Positions 12,537-19,942 of a stretch of DNA of 26,948 nt are shown here, one piece after another. Where the stretch lies: positions 1 to 26,948 of the IMG/VR virus record IMGVR_UViG_3300010354_000514. One strand, 5' to 3'. The notes below the pieces were generated by a model. It had not been told where the DNA came from. It did no database searches and saw nothing but the letters and a program-made list of their open reading frames with translations. A program made the position numbers and the translations under genes. Each line of letters opens with the position of its first letter. Position 1 is the first letter of the stretch. This stretch comes from a virus.

Positions 12537-13710
12537 AGACGTAGTAGATGCAGTAGCATCACAAATTGAAACAAAATCAGTAGAATTTGATTCAAAAGTA
12601 AACGCAGTAAAATCTGACGTTGAAGCAAAATTAAACGAAAAATCAGTAGAAATTGAAAACCTTAAAGGTCAAATAACTGCCATCACAGAAAGAGCAAACG
12701 AGTTAGATGCTTTAGTAGCTAAAAAAGCAAAAGAAGAAGCAGAAAAAGCACCTAAATCAGTTGGAGAAGCATTAGCTCAATCAGTTAAAGAAGTAGGTGG
12801 TGGAAACTATGAAAAAGGTGTTAAAGAAATTGAATTAGCATTAAAATCTGCAAATGGTTCATTTTCTATTCCTTTGAACTTAAAAGCGGTTGGCGATATG
12901 ACTACTTCAGGTAGCTTAACTGGCGACCCTGTAAGAACTTACAACACTCGTCAAGGGTTAGTGCCTTTTCAAAAGGTTAATATGCGTGACTTAATGCCAA
13001 CTGTTATTTCTTCAACTGGTACATTTGTAACTTACAGAGAAACAGGTTCAGAGGGTTCTATCTCAACTCAAACAGAGGGTTCAAGCAAATCACAAATTGA
13101 TTACGATTTAACAGAGATTGTAACTGTTAATTCATACATTGCAGGTTTTGCTCGTTTCTCAAAGCAATTAATGAAAAACTTACCTTTCTTGGAAGGTACA
13201 CTTTCTCGTATGTTGTTAAGAGATTTCTACAAAGCAGAAAACAGTGCTTTCTTTACAACTGTTTCAGGTGCTGCAACTGGTTCAGGTACTACAAGTTCAA
13301 CTACTTCGGATATCGAAGCTATAATTGACTTAATTGGTAACCAATTAGCTGCTAACTTCAATCCATCATACGCATTAGTAAATCCAAAGCAATTAGCTAA
13401 ATTGATGAAAGAAACTTTCACAACTGGTTATTATGCAGGTGCGGGTGCTGTTACATTAACTCCAACAGGTATGAACATCTTTGGTGTTCCGGTAGTTCCT
13501 GCGTCGTTTGTAACTGACAACTATGTATTAATTGCTGACGCTGATTACCTTGAGAGAGTAGAAGTTGAAGGTGTTAACGTTGTATTCTCATACGAAGATG
13601 CAACTAATTTTACAACCAACAAAGTAACTGCTCGTATCGAGTGCCAAGAAGCGGTAAATACATTAAGAGTAGATTCATTAATTTACAAAAATTTAGCGCC
13701 TATTAGCTAA
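12526..13710 (+). CDS. Major capsid protein (HK97 fold)
   Basis: The 394-residue protein begins MEIKDVVDAVASQIETKSVE. Residues about 1-90 are charged coiled coil, the delta-domain that acts as an internal scaffold and is usually removed by the prohead protease. The HK97-fold part includes FQKVNMRDLMPTVISSTGTF, a SYIAGFARFSKQLMKNLPFL spine-helix region and a C-terminal domain with FGVPVVPASFVTDNYVLIAD. Length and gene order match the family. A terminator follows at 13735-13767, and codon choice is more uniform than in neighbouring genes, suggesting high expression. Confidence 0.95.
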   Translation: MEIKDVVDAVASQIETKSVEFDSKVNAVKSDVEAKLNEKSVEIENLKGQITAITERANELDALVAKKAKEEAEKAPKSVGEALAQSVKEVGGGNYEKGVKEIELALKSANGSFSIPLNLKAVGDMTTSGSLTGDPVRTYNTRQGLVPFQKVNMRDLMPTVISSTGTFVTYRETGSEGSISTQTEGSSKSQIDYDLTEIVTVNSYIAGFARFSKQLMKNLPFLEGTLSRMLLRDFYKAENSAFFTTVSGAATGSGTTSSTTSDIEAIIDLIGNQLAANFNPSYALVNPKQLAKLMKETFTTGYYAGAGAVTLTPTGMNIFGVPVVPASFVTDNYVLIADADYLERVEVEGVNVVFSYEDATNFTTNKVTARIECQEAVNTLRVDSLIYKNLAPIS

Positions 13711-13734
13711 TTTTAAGTATAAGTATAAAAATAT

Positions 13735-13767
13735 GGCAGGTATTTAATTATATCTGCCTATTTTTTT
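13735..13767 (+). terminator. Intrinsic terminator after the capsid gene
   Basis: GGCAG (13735-13739) pairs with CTGCC (13754-13758), extended inward by TAT/ATA, and is followed by TA and seven T residues (13761-13767). Confidence 0.75.
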
Positions 13768-13768
13768 G

Positions 13769-13776
13769 TATTTTTG
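13769..13776 (+). promoter_or_regulatory. Possible promoter box between two terminators
   Basis: TATTTTTG at 13769-13776 fits TAnnTTTG, but no TTTG is seen at the expected distance upstream. If active it would give a transcript of about 55 bases that ends at the next terminator. It may be only the T tract of the capsid terminator. Confidence 0.25.
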
Positions 13777-13802
13777 TGCGGTTCGTAATTGTTTTTTCAT
13801 AT

Positions 13803-13836
13803 AAAAGGGTCGACTTTAATTAGTCGCCCTTTTTTT
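13803..13836 (+). terminator. Second intrinsic terminator before the fibre and connector operon
   Basis: AAAAGGG (13803-13809) pairs with CCCTTTT (13827-13833), and CGACT (13811-13815) with AGTCG (13822-13826), with one unpaired T (13810) on the left arm and loop TTAATT. A T run (13830-13836) closes it. Because it lies between the start of the longer open frame at 13789 and the ATG at 13849, it argues for the later start. Confidence 0.78.
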
Positions 13837-13845
13837 GTATCTTTG
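13815..13845 (+). promoter_or_regulatory. Promoter giving a near-leaderless transcript
   Basis: TATCTTTG at 13838-13845 fits TAnnTTTG, with TTTA (13815-13818) 19 bases upstream inside the terminator hairpin. The ATG of the next gene begins three bases after the box, so transcription would start at or within a few bases of the start codon. Confidence 0.5.
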
Positions 13846-13848
13846 AAT

Positions 13849-14085
13849 ATGAAATTTATAGCAACCATAGACTTTTCAGGCATTGAGGGAATGCCTTTTA
13901 GGTATTACAAAGGTCACATTTACGAATTAGAAAATAACGATGTAGTTAAGAAATTAGTTAAAGTTGGCTATTTGCAAGAATTTGAAGGCTTTAAAGAGGT
14001 TAAAAAATTTAAAGAAATAATTGAAACTCCAAAAAAAAGAGGTAGAAAAACAAAGGAATCAAAGATAGATTTAGATACTAAATGA
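13849..14085 (+). CDS. hypothetical protein, 78 aa, between capsid and head-fibre genes
   Basis: I start at the ATG at 13849; the frame can be extended to 13789, but that would read through a terminator. The protein begins MKFIATIDFSGIEGMPFRYY. The first 50 residues look like a small beta fold (GHIYELENNDVVKKLVKVGYL), similar to short proteins next to capsid genes that bind or decorate the head. The basic end (KKRGRKTKESK) may bind DNA or protein. It overlaps the next gene by four bases. Confidence 0.65.
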   Translation: MKFIATIDFSGIEGMPFRYYKGHIYELENNDVVKKLVKVGYLQEFEGFKEVKKFKEIIETPKKRGRKTKESKIDLDTK

Positions 14086-15803
14086 TTAAGACGGAAGCAT
14101 ATAACGAAAGCAAGCAGTTTTTAGGTTTAACGAAAAAAAATGGTGTTAAGGCAAGTAAATTGTACACTCAAAAGCCGTTGGGTTTTTTTAGTGTTACAAG
14201 AAATTTGCCAGCATATAGAACAAACCAAGAGGGTGTTTTAGAATTAATGGGTGCTAATGTTCCAAGAATAGATTACCCGATTACAATATTAGAGCCTTCA
14301 CGAACTAACTTAATTTTATATAGTCAGGAGTTTAACAATGCAGCGTGGGGTAAAAGTACTACAACGGTAACAGCAAACGCAGCAATTGCGCCTGATGGCA
14401 CATTAACAGCAGATAGAGTTCAAGGTGTTGGAGCAAGTGCAATAGACCAAACAATTACTACAACTGTTACAAATTATGTTTATTCTTTTTGGGTTAAATC
14501 TTATTCAGGAATTAATCAAACATTTAGAGCAAGAATAAATGGTGGTGTAACAGGTAACTTAACAGCTACAAGTATATGGCAAAGAATGGAAATATCTGCA
14601 ACAGGTGGTGGTGCTAATACTTGGGGATTTTTACGAGATTCATCAGATAATAATTATGATGTACTTATTTGGGGCGCACAATTAGAAACAGGAAACACTG
14701 CTACTGCCTATATTCCAACAACAAACGCACCTGTAACTGTTCCTGATGTAATTGAGGCAGGATGCCCCGAATTATTAGTAGAAAATGAAGCTACAAATAG
14801 AATATTACAAAGTCAAACAGCAGATAATGCTTCGTGGTTTAAAGATAGAATTTCTATAAGTGCAAATACAATTAATGCTCCTGATGATACATTAACTGCT
14901 GATACAATTGTAGAAAATACTGCAAATGGGCAACACGGTCTTTCACAGTTTAATGTAAATATAACTAATGGTGATATTTTAACAATGAGCATATATGTTA
15001 AATTTAATGGAAGACGTTATATTTTATTACAAGACCCTTATAGTGGAAATGGTGCTTTTTTTGATATATTAAATGGTGTAGTTTTAGGAACAGTTGTAAG
15101 TGCATTAGATAAAAAAATTGAATATATAAGAAATGGATGGTATAGATGTTCTGTAACTCATATTGGAGTTGGTGCAACCAGTGGTTTACAAACTGTATTG
15201 TCTCAAAATGGTATAAGTGTTTTATATACAGGAGATGGTTCAAGTGGTGTTTATATTTGGGGCGCACAATTAGAAAAAAGCAACAAAGCTACTTCATACA
15301 TACCTACAACAACAACAGTAGTAACACGCCCTGCTGATAATGTACGAAATAACACAATAGGATATGACAACGAAGAAAGCACTATTTTTGTCAGGGCAAA
15401 ATTAAACTTTACAACTGATTATCAGGGAATAGCTACTTTGTGGGATGGCGATGATATATACAATGGCTATATAACTATGTATTACTATATAAGCGGAGGA
15501 GTTAGATATATAGCTTTTGATACTTATAATGGTTTTGACACAAATCAATATTTATATACAGCACCAAGCGACGGAGTTTATAGTATTGCTTTTGCATATC
15601 ATACAGATGAGGGCAGTTATAAAATAGCTATCAATGGCGTTTTAATAACTGATGACGCATTTCCTAACGATTTACCAAGTTATACATTATTAACTCAAAT
15701 GACATTAGGTTCTTTTTCAACTTATTTTAATTCAAGAACAAAAGGCTTTATGTATTTTGACACTTTATTAGACAATGATAGTTTAGAAAATTTAACAGCA
15801 TAA
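14082..15803 (+). CDS. Head-fibre or decoration-like protein with two repeated beta domains and a LamG-like end
   Basis: The 573-residue protein has two related segments, about residues 74-214 and 238-410, each ending in an almost identical block: IWGAQLE, then about eight residues, then SYIPTT or AYIPTT (WGAQLE at 197-202 and 393-398). Each block also contains an APDGTLTADRV-like or APDDTLTADTI stretch. This is the outline of carbohydrate-binding-like domains called phage head spike fibre domains. Residues about 420-573 resemble a LamG/concanavalin fold (TIFVRAKLNFTTDYQGIAT). The gene lies between capsid and connector genes, where head-attached proteins are expected. A role in adhesion to host or surface polysaccharide is inferred. 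Confidence 0.75.
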   Translation: MIKTEAYNESKQFLGLTKKNGVKASKLYTQKPLGFFSVTRNLPAYRTNQEGVLELMGANVPRIDYPITILEPSRTNLILYSQEFNNAAWGKSTTTVTANAAIAPDGTLTADRVQGVGASAIDQTITTTVTNYVYSFWVKSYSGINQTFRARINGGVTGNLTATSIWQRMEISATGGGANTWGFLRDSSDNNYDVLIWGAQLETGNTATAYIPTTNAPVTVPDVIEAGCPELLVENEATNRILQSQTADNASWFKDRISISANTINAPDDTLTADTIVENTANGQHGLSQFNVNITNGDILTMSIYVKFNGRRYILLQDPYSGNGAFFDILNGVVLGTVVSALDKKIEYIRNGWYRCSVTHIGVGATSGLQTVLSQNGISVLYTGDGSSGVYIWGAQLEKSNKATSYIPTTTTVVTRPADNVRNNTIGYDNEESTIFVRAKLNFTTDYQGIATLWDGDDIYNGYITMYYYISGGVRYIAFDTYNGFDTNQYLYTAPSDGVYSIAFAYHTDEGSYKIAINGVLITDDAFPNDLPSYTLLTQMTLGSFSTYFNSRTKGFMYFDTLLDNDSLENLTA

Positions 15804-16327
15804 TGGAAGTACAAATATTACAAGATTTGGCAAGTGAGCCAGTAACTTTACAGGAAGTTAGAGATTATTTAAGAATAACCACAACGGCAGAAGACGATAC
15901 CTTAAACATTTTAATAGCTTCGGCAAGGGAAAGATTAGAAAAATACACTTGTTTAAGTTTTGGCGAAAAAGAGTTAAAAGTACGTTGGGATGCGTTGGAT
16001 TCAACAGTTAATGGTAAGGAATTGCCTTATCAACCAAACGCAGACGTTACAGAATGCGAAAATGACAATGGTGATACTATATCTTACGAATTAAAAGGAC
16101 TTGAATACAAAAAGATTTATTTATACGGAAGTGCAGGGGTTAATGTTACTTATACCGCAGGTTTTCAAACATTGCCTAACGGCTTAAAAAATGCTTTGTT
16201 AAAAGAAATAGCTACGGAATACGAACAAAGGGAGAATTTTATTTTAGATGCAAGTGGAGAGCCTTTAAGTAACGATGCAAAAAGATTGTGTTCATCATAT
16301 ACGAGAAACTTATGGTTGGGAAATTAA
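15803..16327 (+). CDS. Head-tail connector (gp6-like)
   Basis: The 174-residue protein begins MEVQILQDLASEPVTLQEVR and shows the HK97 gp6 / SPP1 gp15 pattern: DYLRITTTAEDDTLNILIAS, then ARERLEKYT near residue 50, and LKNALLKEIATEYEQRENF near the end. These proteins form a ring beneath the portal and are also called phage QLRG or DNA-packaging connector proteins. It overlaps the fibre-like gene by one base and the next adaptor gene by 16. Confidence 0.88.
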   Translation: MEVQILQDLASEPVTLQEVRDYLRITTTAEDDTLNILIASARERLEKYTCLSFGEKELKVRWDALDSTVNGKELPYQPNADVTECENDNGDTISYELKGLEYKKIYLYGSAGVNVTYTAGFQTLPNGLKNALLKEIATEYEQRENFILDASGEPLSNDAKRLCSSYTRNLWLGN

Positions 16328-16701
16328 GACATAAAATAGACATTTTAAACTTTAGTACAACTTCTAATGGTTCAGGAGGCTTAATAGAGACGTGGAGTGT
16401 AGTTGAAAGTCTTTTTGCTATGGTTACTCCCACAAGTGGATTTCGTTCATTAGAAGCGTCTCAAATTAGCTTAAATCAAACATATAAGGTAATAATAAGA
16501 TACGAAGACTATCCTGTTTTAAGTAAGACTAATAAAATTAGATACGAAGGCAAATATTTAATTATACACGAATTTAGAATATTAGAAGAAAAACGTAAAT
16601 GGATAGAAATTAAATGTGAAGCGGATAGTAGTGATATTTTAATATACGATGAAAATTACCAACCAATAACAGACGAAAACGGAAACTTTATAACAACATA
16701 A
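16312..16701 (+). CDS. Head-tail adaptor / stopper protein
   Basis: I choose the ATG at 16312 (MVGKLRHKIDILNFSTTSNG) because family members begin with (M)xxGKLRHRI; the longer frame from 16288 would overlap the previous gene by 40 bases. Residues about 1-100 form the small beta barrel of phage head-tail joining proteins (GLIETWSVVESLFAMVTPTS, then a WIEIKCE strand). It sits after the connector and would close the head and provide the tail docking surface. The last 20 residues with YDENYQPITDENG are an extra tail. Confidence 0.85.
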   Translation: MVGKLRHKIDILNFSTTSNGSGGLIETWSVVESLFAMVTPTSGFRSLEASQISLNQTYKVIIRYEDYPVLSKTNKIRYEGKYLIIHEFRILEEKRKWIEIKCEADSSDILIYDENYQPITDENGNFITT

Positions 16702-16703
16702 TT

Positions 16704-17177
16704 ATGCCAATATTTAACGAAGGAGAAGAACTAAACTATTTAGAAAAGGATGACATTCTAATGAGTGGCAGTCCGGATAATTTTAGCAAAGTAAAAGCTC
16801 AGAATTTATATAACAGAACCTTAACAAGAACGCAGTTACAGGCTTTAATAAGTGCAAATGCCTTAAACATAGGGCAACAATACACTATAAGCAATGCTGT
16901 AAATAATACAATGGCTTTAAAAGTTATAGCAACAGGAATTAACATTTTAGATAATGTTGCAGTTAGAGTATCAAATGGTGTTAATTACATTTATAACATT
17001 ACTACAGACCAAGTTGCTACAGTGTTTAATGGCGAAGTAATTTTGCAAAGCCTTACAACTTCACAAATAAACGCTTTAACTCCTGTAGAAGGAATGTTGG
17101 TTTATAACAGCACAATAGACCATTTTTGTGGATATCAAAACGGTCAATGGGTTAAGTTTAGTCATAGTCCGATGTAA
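16704..17177 (+). CDS. Fibre-like virion protein, 157 aa
   Basis: It begins MPIFNEGEELNYLEKDDILM. The middle (LTRTQLQALISANALNIGQQ, then YTISNAV) and the end (SQINALTPVEGMLVYNSTID, then YQNGQWVKF) match motifs common in phage and Bacteroidota tail-fibre or appendage proteins, in which a VEGMLVYN strand precedes a small beta domain. The gene lies between head-tail adaptor and lipase-like genes. It is probably a minor virion appendage; which structure it decorates is unclear. Confidence 0.6.
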   Translation: MPIFNEGEELNYLEKDDILMSGSPDNFSKVKAQNLYNRTLTRTQLQALISANALNIGQQYTISNAVNNTMALKVIATGINILDNVAVRVSNGVNYIYNITTDQVATVFNGEVILQSLTTSQINALTPVEGMLVYNSTIDHFCGYQNGQWVKFSHSPM

Positions 17178-17179
17178 TA

Positions 17180-17818
17180 ATGATAAAAAAGTTAGCTAAA
17201 ATATGCCAAGAATGTTATAGGGGTAATTTTACAAATACTCCCATATTTTCTATTGATGTAAAAGGTGTACAGGCTTACATATTAGACGAGGGCGAATATT
17301 GTATTTTGGTTTTTAGGGGAAGTGATGAAAAAGAAGACTGGAAACAAGATTTTAAAATAGGCTTTGTCAATACTGTTTATGGTAAAATGCACAAAGGATT
17401 CAAAGAGAGTTGGGATTTAGTGGCTTCTAAAATTAGGGCAAATTTGCCTAATAAACCATTATATATCACAGGTCATTCATACGGTGGTGCATTAGCATTT
17501 ATAAGTGGTATTTATATTCCACACGTTGAGGTGGTAACTTTTGGATGTCCGAGAGTAGTACACAAAAACTATTTTAATTATTTGAAAGTTAACCATATAA
17601 GAGTAAGAAACAATAACGATATAGTTACAATGTTACCGCCGAAATCATTAGGCTATACACACATTGGACAGTTATTGTATTTAGATTACGAGGGTAACAA
17701 GGCTATTAAAGTAAATATTTTAGATAGAATCAAGTCACATATTAAAGCGTGGAAAAAAGGGCAAAAGTTTAATCCATTTTACGACCACGATATAAATAAA
17801 TACATTGAAAAGTTGTGA
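17180..17818 (+). CDS. Lipase class 3-like alpha/beta hydrolase
   Basis: The 212-residue protein carries the complete class 3 lipase outline: LVFRGSDEKEDWKQDFKI oxyanion-hole region, the nucleophile elbow GHSYGG with Ser100, NNNDIVTMLPP with Asp147 as acid, and a C-terminal DHDINKY with His203. There is no signal peptide. It is encoded among head-tail joining genes, three bases after a fibre-like gene and overlapping a tail gene by four bases, so it may be part of the virion or act inside the cell at lysis. Lipid, glycerophospholipid or other ester substrates are possible. Confidence 0.85.
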   Translation: MIKKLAKICQECYRGNFTNTPIFSIDVKGVQAYILDEGEYCILVFRGSDEKEDWKQDFKIGFVNTVYGKMHKGFKESWDLVASKIRANLPNKPLYITGHSYGGALAFISGIYIPHVEVVTFGCPRVVHKNYFNYLKVNHIRVRNNNDIVTMLPPKSLGYTHIGQLLYLDYEGNKAIKVNILDRIKSHIKAWKKGQKFNPFYDHDINKYIEKL

Positions 17819-18246
17819 AAATTAAGGGAATACAAGCGGTTACAAAAGAACTTGAAAAGAAAGCCAAGCAAATAGAAAATAAAATAGCAGCGCAGGTTTT
17901 TGATACAGGGCAGGAAATTATTGCCAAAGCTAATGATAATGCACCTACTTATACTTGGGGGGTTATTTCGATTTTGCAAGGTGGGGATAAAAGCGATAAG
18001 TTTTCTTTTGTTGTAGAAGCGACTGATTTTGGTAATCCTCCAATGGCTGCATACTGGGAATTTGGAACTGGAAAGAACTTTTTAGAAAATATGAGCGGGT
18101 ATACAAGAGAACAAATAAATTTTGCAAAAAAGTTTTATGTAGATGGCAAAGGTACTATAAAGGCGCATCCATATCTTTTCCCTGCTTATTACACAGAAAG
18201 AAAGAATTTTATTAAAGAAATAAAAAAGATAATTAAAAATATATGA
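17815..18246 (+). CDS. HK97 gp10-like tail protein
   Basis: It starts with GTG at 17815, overlapping the lipase-like stop. The 143-residue protein begins MKIKGIQAVTKELEKKAKQI and has the family layout: an N-terminal helix, TGQEIIAKANDNAPTYTWGV (the A..NAP.TG pattern), AAYWEFGTG near residue 80, and HPYLFPAYYTERKNFI near the C-terminus. HK97 gp10-type proteins act in head-tail joining or tail completion. Order after the adaptor fits this. Confidence 0.85.
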   Translation: MKIKGIQAVTKELEKKAKQIENKIAAQVFDTGQEIIAKANDNAPTYTWGVISILQGGDKSDKFSFVVEATDFGNPPMAAYWEFGTGKNFLENMSGYTREQINFAKKFYVDGKGTIKAHPYLFPAYYTERKNFIKEIKKIIKNI

Positions 18247-18683
18247 AAGATTTAGGCTTAATCATAAGGACAAAATTTTGGGAAAGGTTAAACGGAGTGG
18301 CTTATTCAGGTGGCACGTTAAAAGTGTACGATTCTGCAAGTGTACCTGCTAATATTAATCCTCCTTATGTTACTTTAGGTACGTTTTTAAGTACAGAGTT
18401 AGGCGAAGGCTCAAAACAGTCTTATGGTCAAGAATGTATCCTTTTATTAGAAGTAATAACAAAGGCATCTAATAGTTACGGAGGTAAGGCACTATCTGAC
18501 GAGATTTCCAATATAGTTATTGAAGAATGCAGAACACGACAAGCGGGTTATTTTGATTTAAGTCCTAATTTTCAGTTAATTTCAATAATATTAGAAAATA
18601 CCCAAACAATTGAGGATTTAGTAGAAAGTGGGTTAATTTCACGCAGGTTAATAAGATTCAGGATAAAAGTACATCAATTATAA
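18243..18683 (+). CDS. Tail terminator-like protein (DUF3168-like)
   Basis: The 146-residue protein begins MKDLGLIIRTKFWERLNGVA and has PPYVTLGTFLSTELGEGSKQ followed by a strand and ALSDEISNIVIEE, resembling tail terminator proteins that cap the tail tube and join it to the head. The family is diverse, so this rests on fold-like pattern and position between a gp10-like gene and the tube genes. It overlaps the previous gene by four bases, and a late-type promoter follows. Confidence 0.7.
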   Translation: MKDLGLIIRTKFWERLNGVAYSGGTLKVYDSASVPANINPPYVTLGTFLSTELGEGSKQSYGQECILLLEVITKASNSYGGKALSDEISNIVIEECRTRQAGYFDLSPNFQLISIILENTQTIEDLVESGLISRRLIRFRIKVHQL

Positions 18684-18685
18684 TG

Positions 18686-18706
18686 CTAAAAATTTTAGTA
18701 TATTTG
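18686..18706 (+). promoter_or_regulatory. Late-type promoter before tail tube gene 1
   Basis: The perfect dyad CTAAAAATTTTAG (18686-18698) abuts TATATTTG (18699-18706). No clear TTTG lies 20 bases upstream, so the dyad rather than a -33 box may carry the specificity. The ATG is 14 bases downstream. Confidence 0.65.
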
Positions 18707-18719
18707 TAAATAAAAAGAT

Positions 18720-19130
18720 ATGAGTATTTTAAACGGAAGTGATTTATTATTATTTATAAATGATGGCATTGACGACTATGCAGTAGCTTGTCAAAGAGGT
18801 GTAACCGTTACAATAAATTCAGATAACCCTGATGCGACCTGTAAGCAAGATGATGGCTACACTCATTTATTATATGGCAAACGTAGCTTTGAAATTTCAG
18901 CGGATGCTTTGCAGTCTTTTAACGAAAATATGGATTTAGAGCTTTTATTTGATTATTACAAAAATAGAACTCCTATAAACTTTTCAGTAGCAAATCCATT
19001 ATTTACAGATGTTTATTTCACTGGGGAGGCTTTAATAACTTCAATTGAAGCAAATAGTCCAATGGAAGACGTTGCAACTTATTCAATTACTTTGCAAGGG
19101 GATGGAGTTTTACAGAGCCTTGTTTCTTAA
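18720..19130 (+). CDS. Tail tube protein 1
   Basis: The 136-residue protein begins MSILNGSDLLLFINDGIDDY and contains YGKRSFEISADALQSFNENM and SPMEDVATYSITLQGDGVLQ. The same layout (YGKRS, then an F-containing helix, then PMEDV.TYS at the end) occurs in the next gene, so the two are paralogues. This is the TP901-1-type major tail protein pattern. It has its own late-type promoter. It might form the tube alone, alternate with its paralogue, or be a decorated minor form. Confidence 0.82.
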   Translation: MSILNGSDLLLFINDGIDDYAVACQRGVTVTINSDNPDATCKQDDGYTHLLYGKRSFEISADALQSFNENMDLELLFDYYKNRTPINFSVANPLFTDVYFTGEALITSIEANSPMEDVATYSITLQGDGVLQSLVS

Positions 19131-19162
19131 TTTGTTAATTGCTAAAAAAATTAGTATTTTTG
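19131..19162 (+). promoter_or_regulatory. Late-type promoter before tail tube gene 2
   Basis: TTTG (19131-19134), 20 bases, TATTTTTG (19155-19162); CTAAAAAAATTAG (19142-19154), a partly degenerate dyad, abuts the box. This is the standard late layout seen at 11808-11839. The ATG is 23 bases downstream. Confidence 0.75.
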
Positions 19163-19184
19163 AATAACATTAAAATATAAAAAA

Positions 19185-19586
19185 ATGGCAGTATTTAACG
19201 GAACTTTAACAGTTTTAAAAATGGATGGTACGCAGTTAGCAGAACTAACTAACGTTACTATGTCTATGACTTCAGATAATTTTGAAACTACGTCAAAAGA
19301 AAGTGGCGGATATGCAGAATTTGCTTATGGCAAAAGAAGTGTAACATATTCAGTTGAGGGATTGGCTGACTTCCAAGCATCAAACAAAGATTTAGCAGAT
19401 TTATTTTCTGCGTGGACTTCAAGAACAGTTGTATCATTAGAGTGGACAAATGCAGTTTCAGGCGATAAGAAAGTAACTCAGAGTGCTTTAATTTCAAGCA
19501 TTGATGTAGACGCACCGATGGAAGATGTAGTTACTTATTCAGTAGAATTTCAAGGAACAGGAACTCCAACTATTGCAACTATCTAA
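19185..19586 (+). CDS. Tail tube protein 2 (paralogue of 18720-19130)
   Basis: The 133-residue protein begins MAVFNGTLTVLKMDGTQLAE. It shares YGKRS (YGKRSVTYSVEGLADFQASN) and a final DAPMEDVVTYSVEFQGTGTP with tail tube protein 1, over nearly the same length. Its own late-type promoter and A-rich leader suggest strong, separately tuned expression; it may be the major tube subunit. It overlaps the tail chaperone gene by one base. Confidence 0.85.
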   Translation: MAVFNGTLTVLKMDGTQLAELTNVTMSMTSDNFETTSKESGGYAEFAYGKRSVTYSVEGLADFQASNKDLADLFSAWTSRTVVSLEWTNAVSGDKKVTQSALISSIDVDAPMEDVVTYSVEFQGTGTPTIATI

Positions 19587-19942
19587 TGATTGAAATAAAA
19601 CTAAATAACGAACTAAAAAGCCTAAAATTCAGTAATTACGCATTGGAGTGTTTTACTAAAATAACAGGCAGTGAGATTGGAGAGATTAAAGAAATATCGG
19701 AAGATTATACTCAATTAGATTTAATTGCCGATATTATTTATTCGGGGTTGATTGGTAATTGTAGAGCGACAAACACAAAGATTGATTTTACAAAAGAGGA
19801 TGTTGTTTGTTGGGTGGATGATTTAAGCTATACAGATCAATTATTAGTTATTAAGGATTTTACAGAAAGTTGCTTAAAATTTACAAATCAAATGTTAGAC
19901 GCATTTAAAGCAATGCAGGCAGAGGGCGAAAAAAAAAAGTAG
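19586..19942 (+). CDS. Tail assembly chaperone, short form (gpG-like)
   Basis: The 118-residue protein begins MIEIKLNNELKSLKFSNYAL and ends in a run of lysines after AEGE, just before TAG at 19940-19942. It lies between tube and tape measure genes, where lambda gpG-type chaperones are found. It would bind the tape measure protein and deliver tube subunits. Its last codons form a slippery site that lets ribosomes continue into the downstream frame. Confidence 0.85.
   Translation: MIEIKLNNELKSLKFSNYALECFTKITGSEIGEIKEISEDYTQLDLIADIIYSGLIGNCRATNTKIDFTKEDVVCWVDDLSYTDQLLVIKDFTESCLKFTNQMLDAFKAMQAEGEKKK
19933..19939 (+). other. Slippery heptamer A_AAA_AAG for -1 frameshifting
   Basis: Ten A residues (19929-19938) followed by G give A_AAA_AAG in the reading frame of the chaperone, the same heptamer as in E. 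coli dnaX. One codon later the zero frame stops. The -1 frame is open from here to 20241. A hairpin downstream was not identified. Confidence 0.85.

Noticed and set aside
13789-13848. Extended N-terminus of the gene ending at 14085
   Set aside because: The extra codons run through a clear terminator hairpin and its T tract; the ATG at 13849 follows a promoter box.
15004-15267. Minus-strand open frame inside the head-fibre-like gene
   Set aside because: Composition (many His, Tyr, Leu) is that of an antisense shadow of a repetitive beta protein; no operon or promoter supports it.
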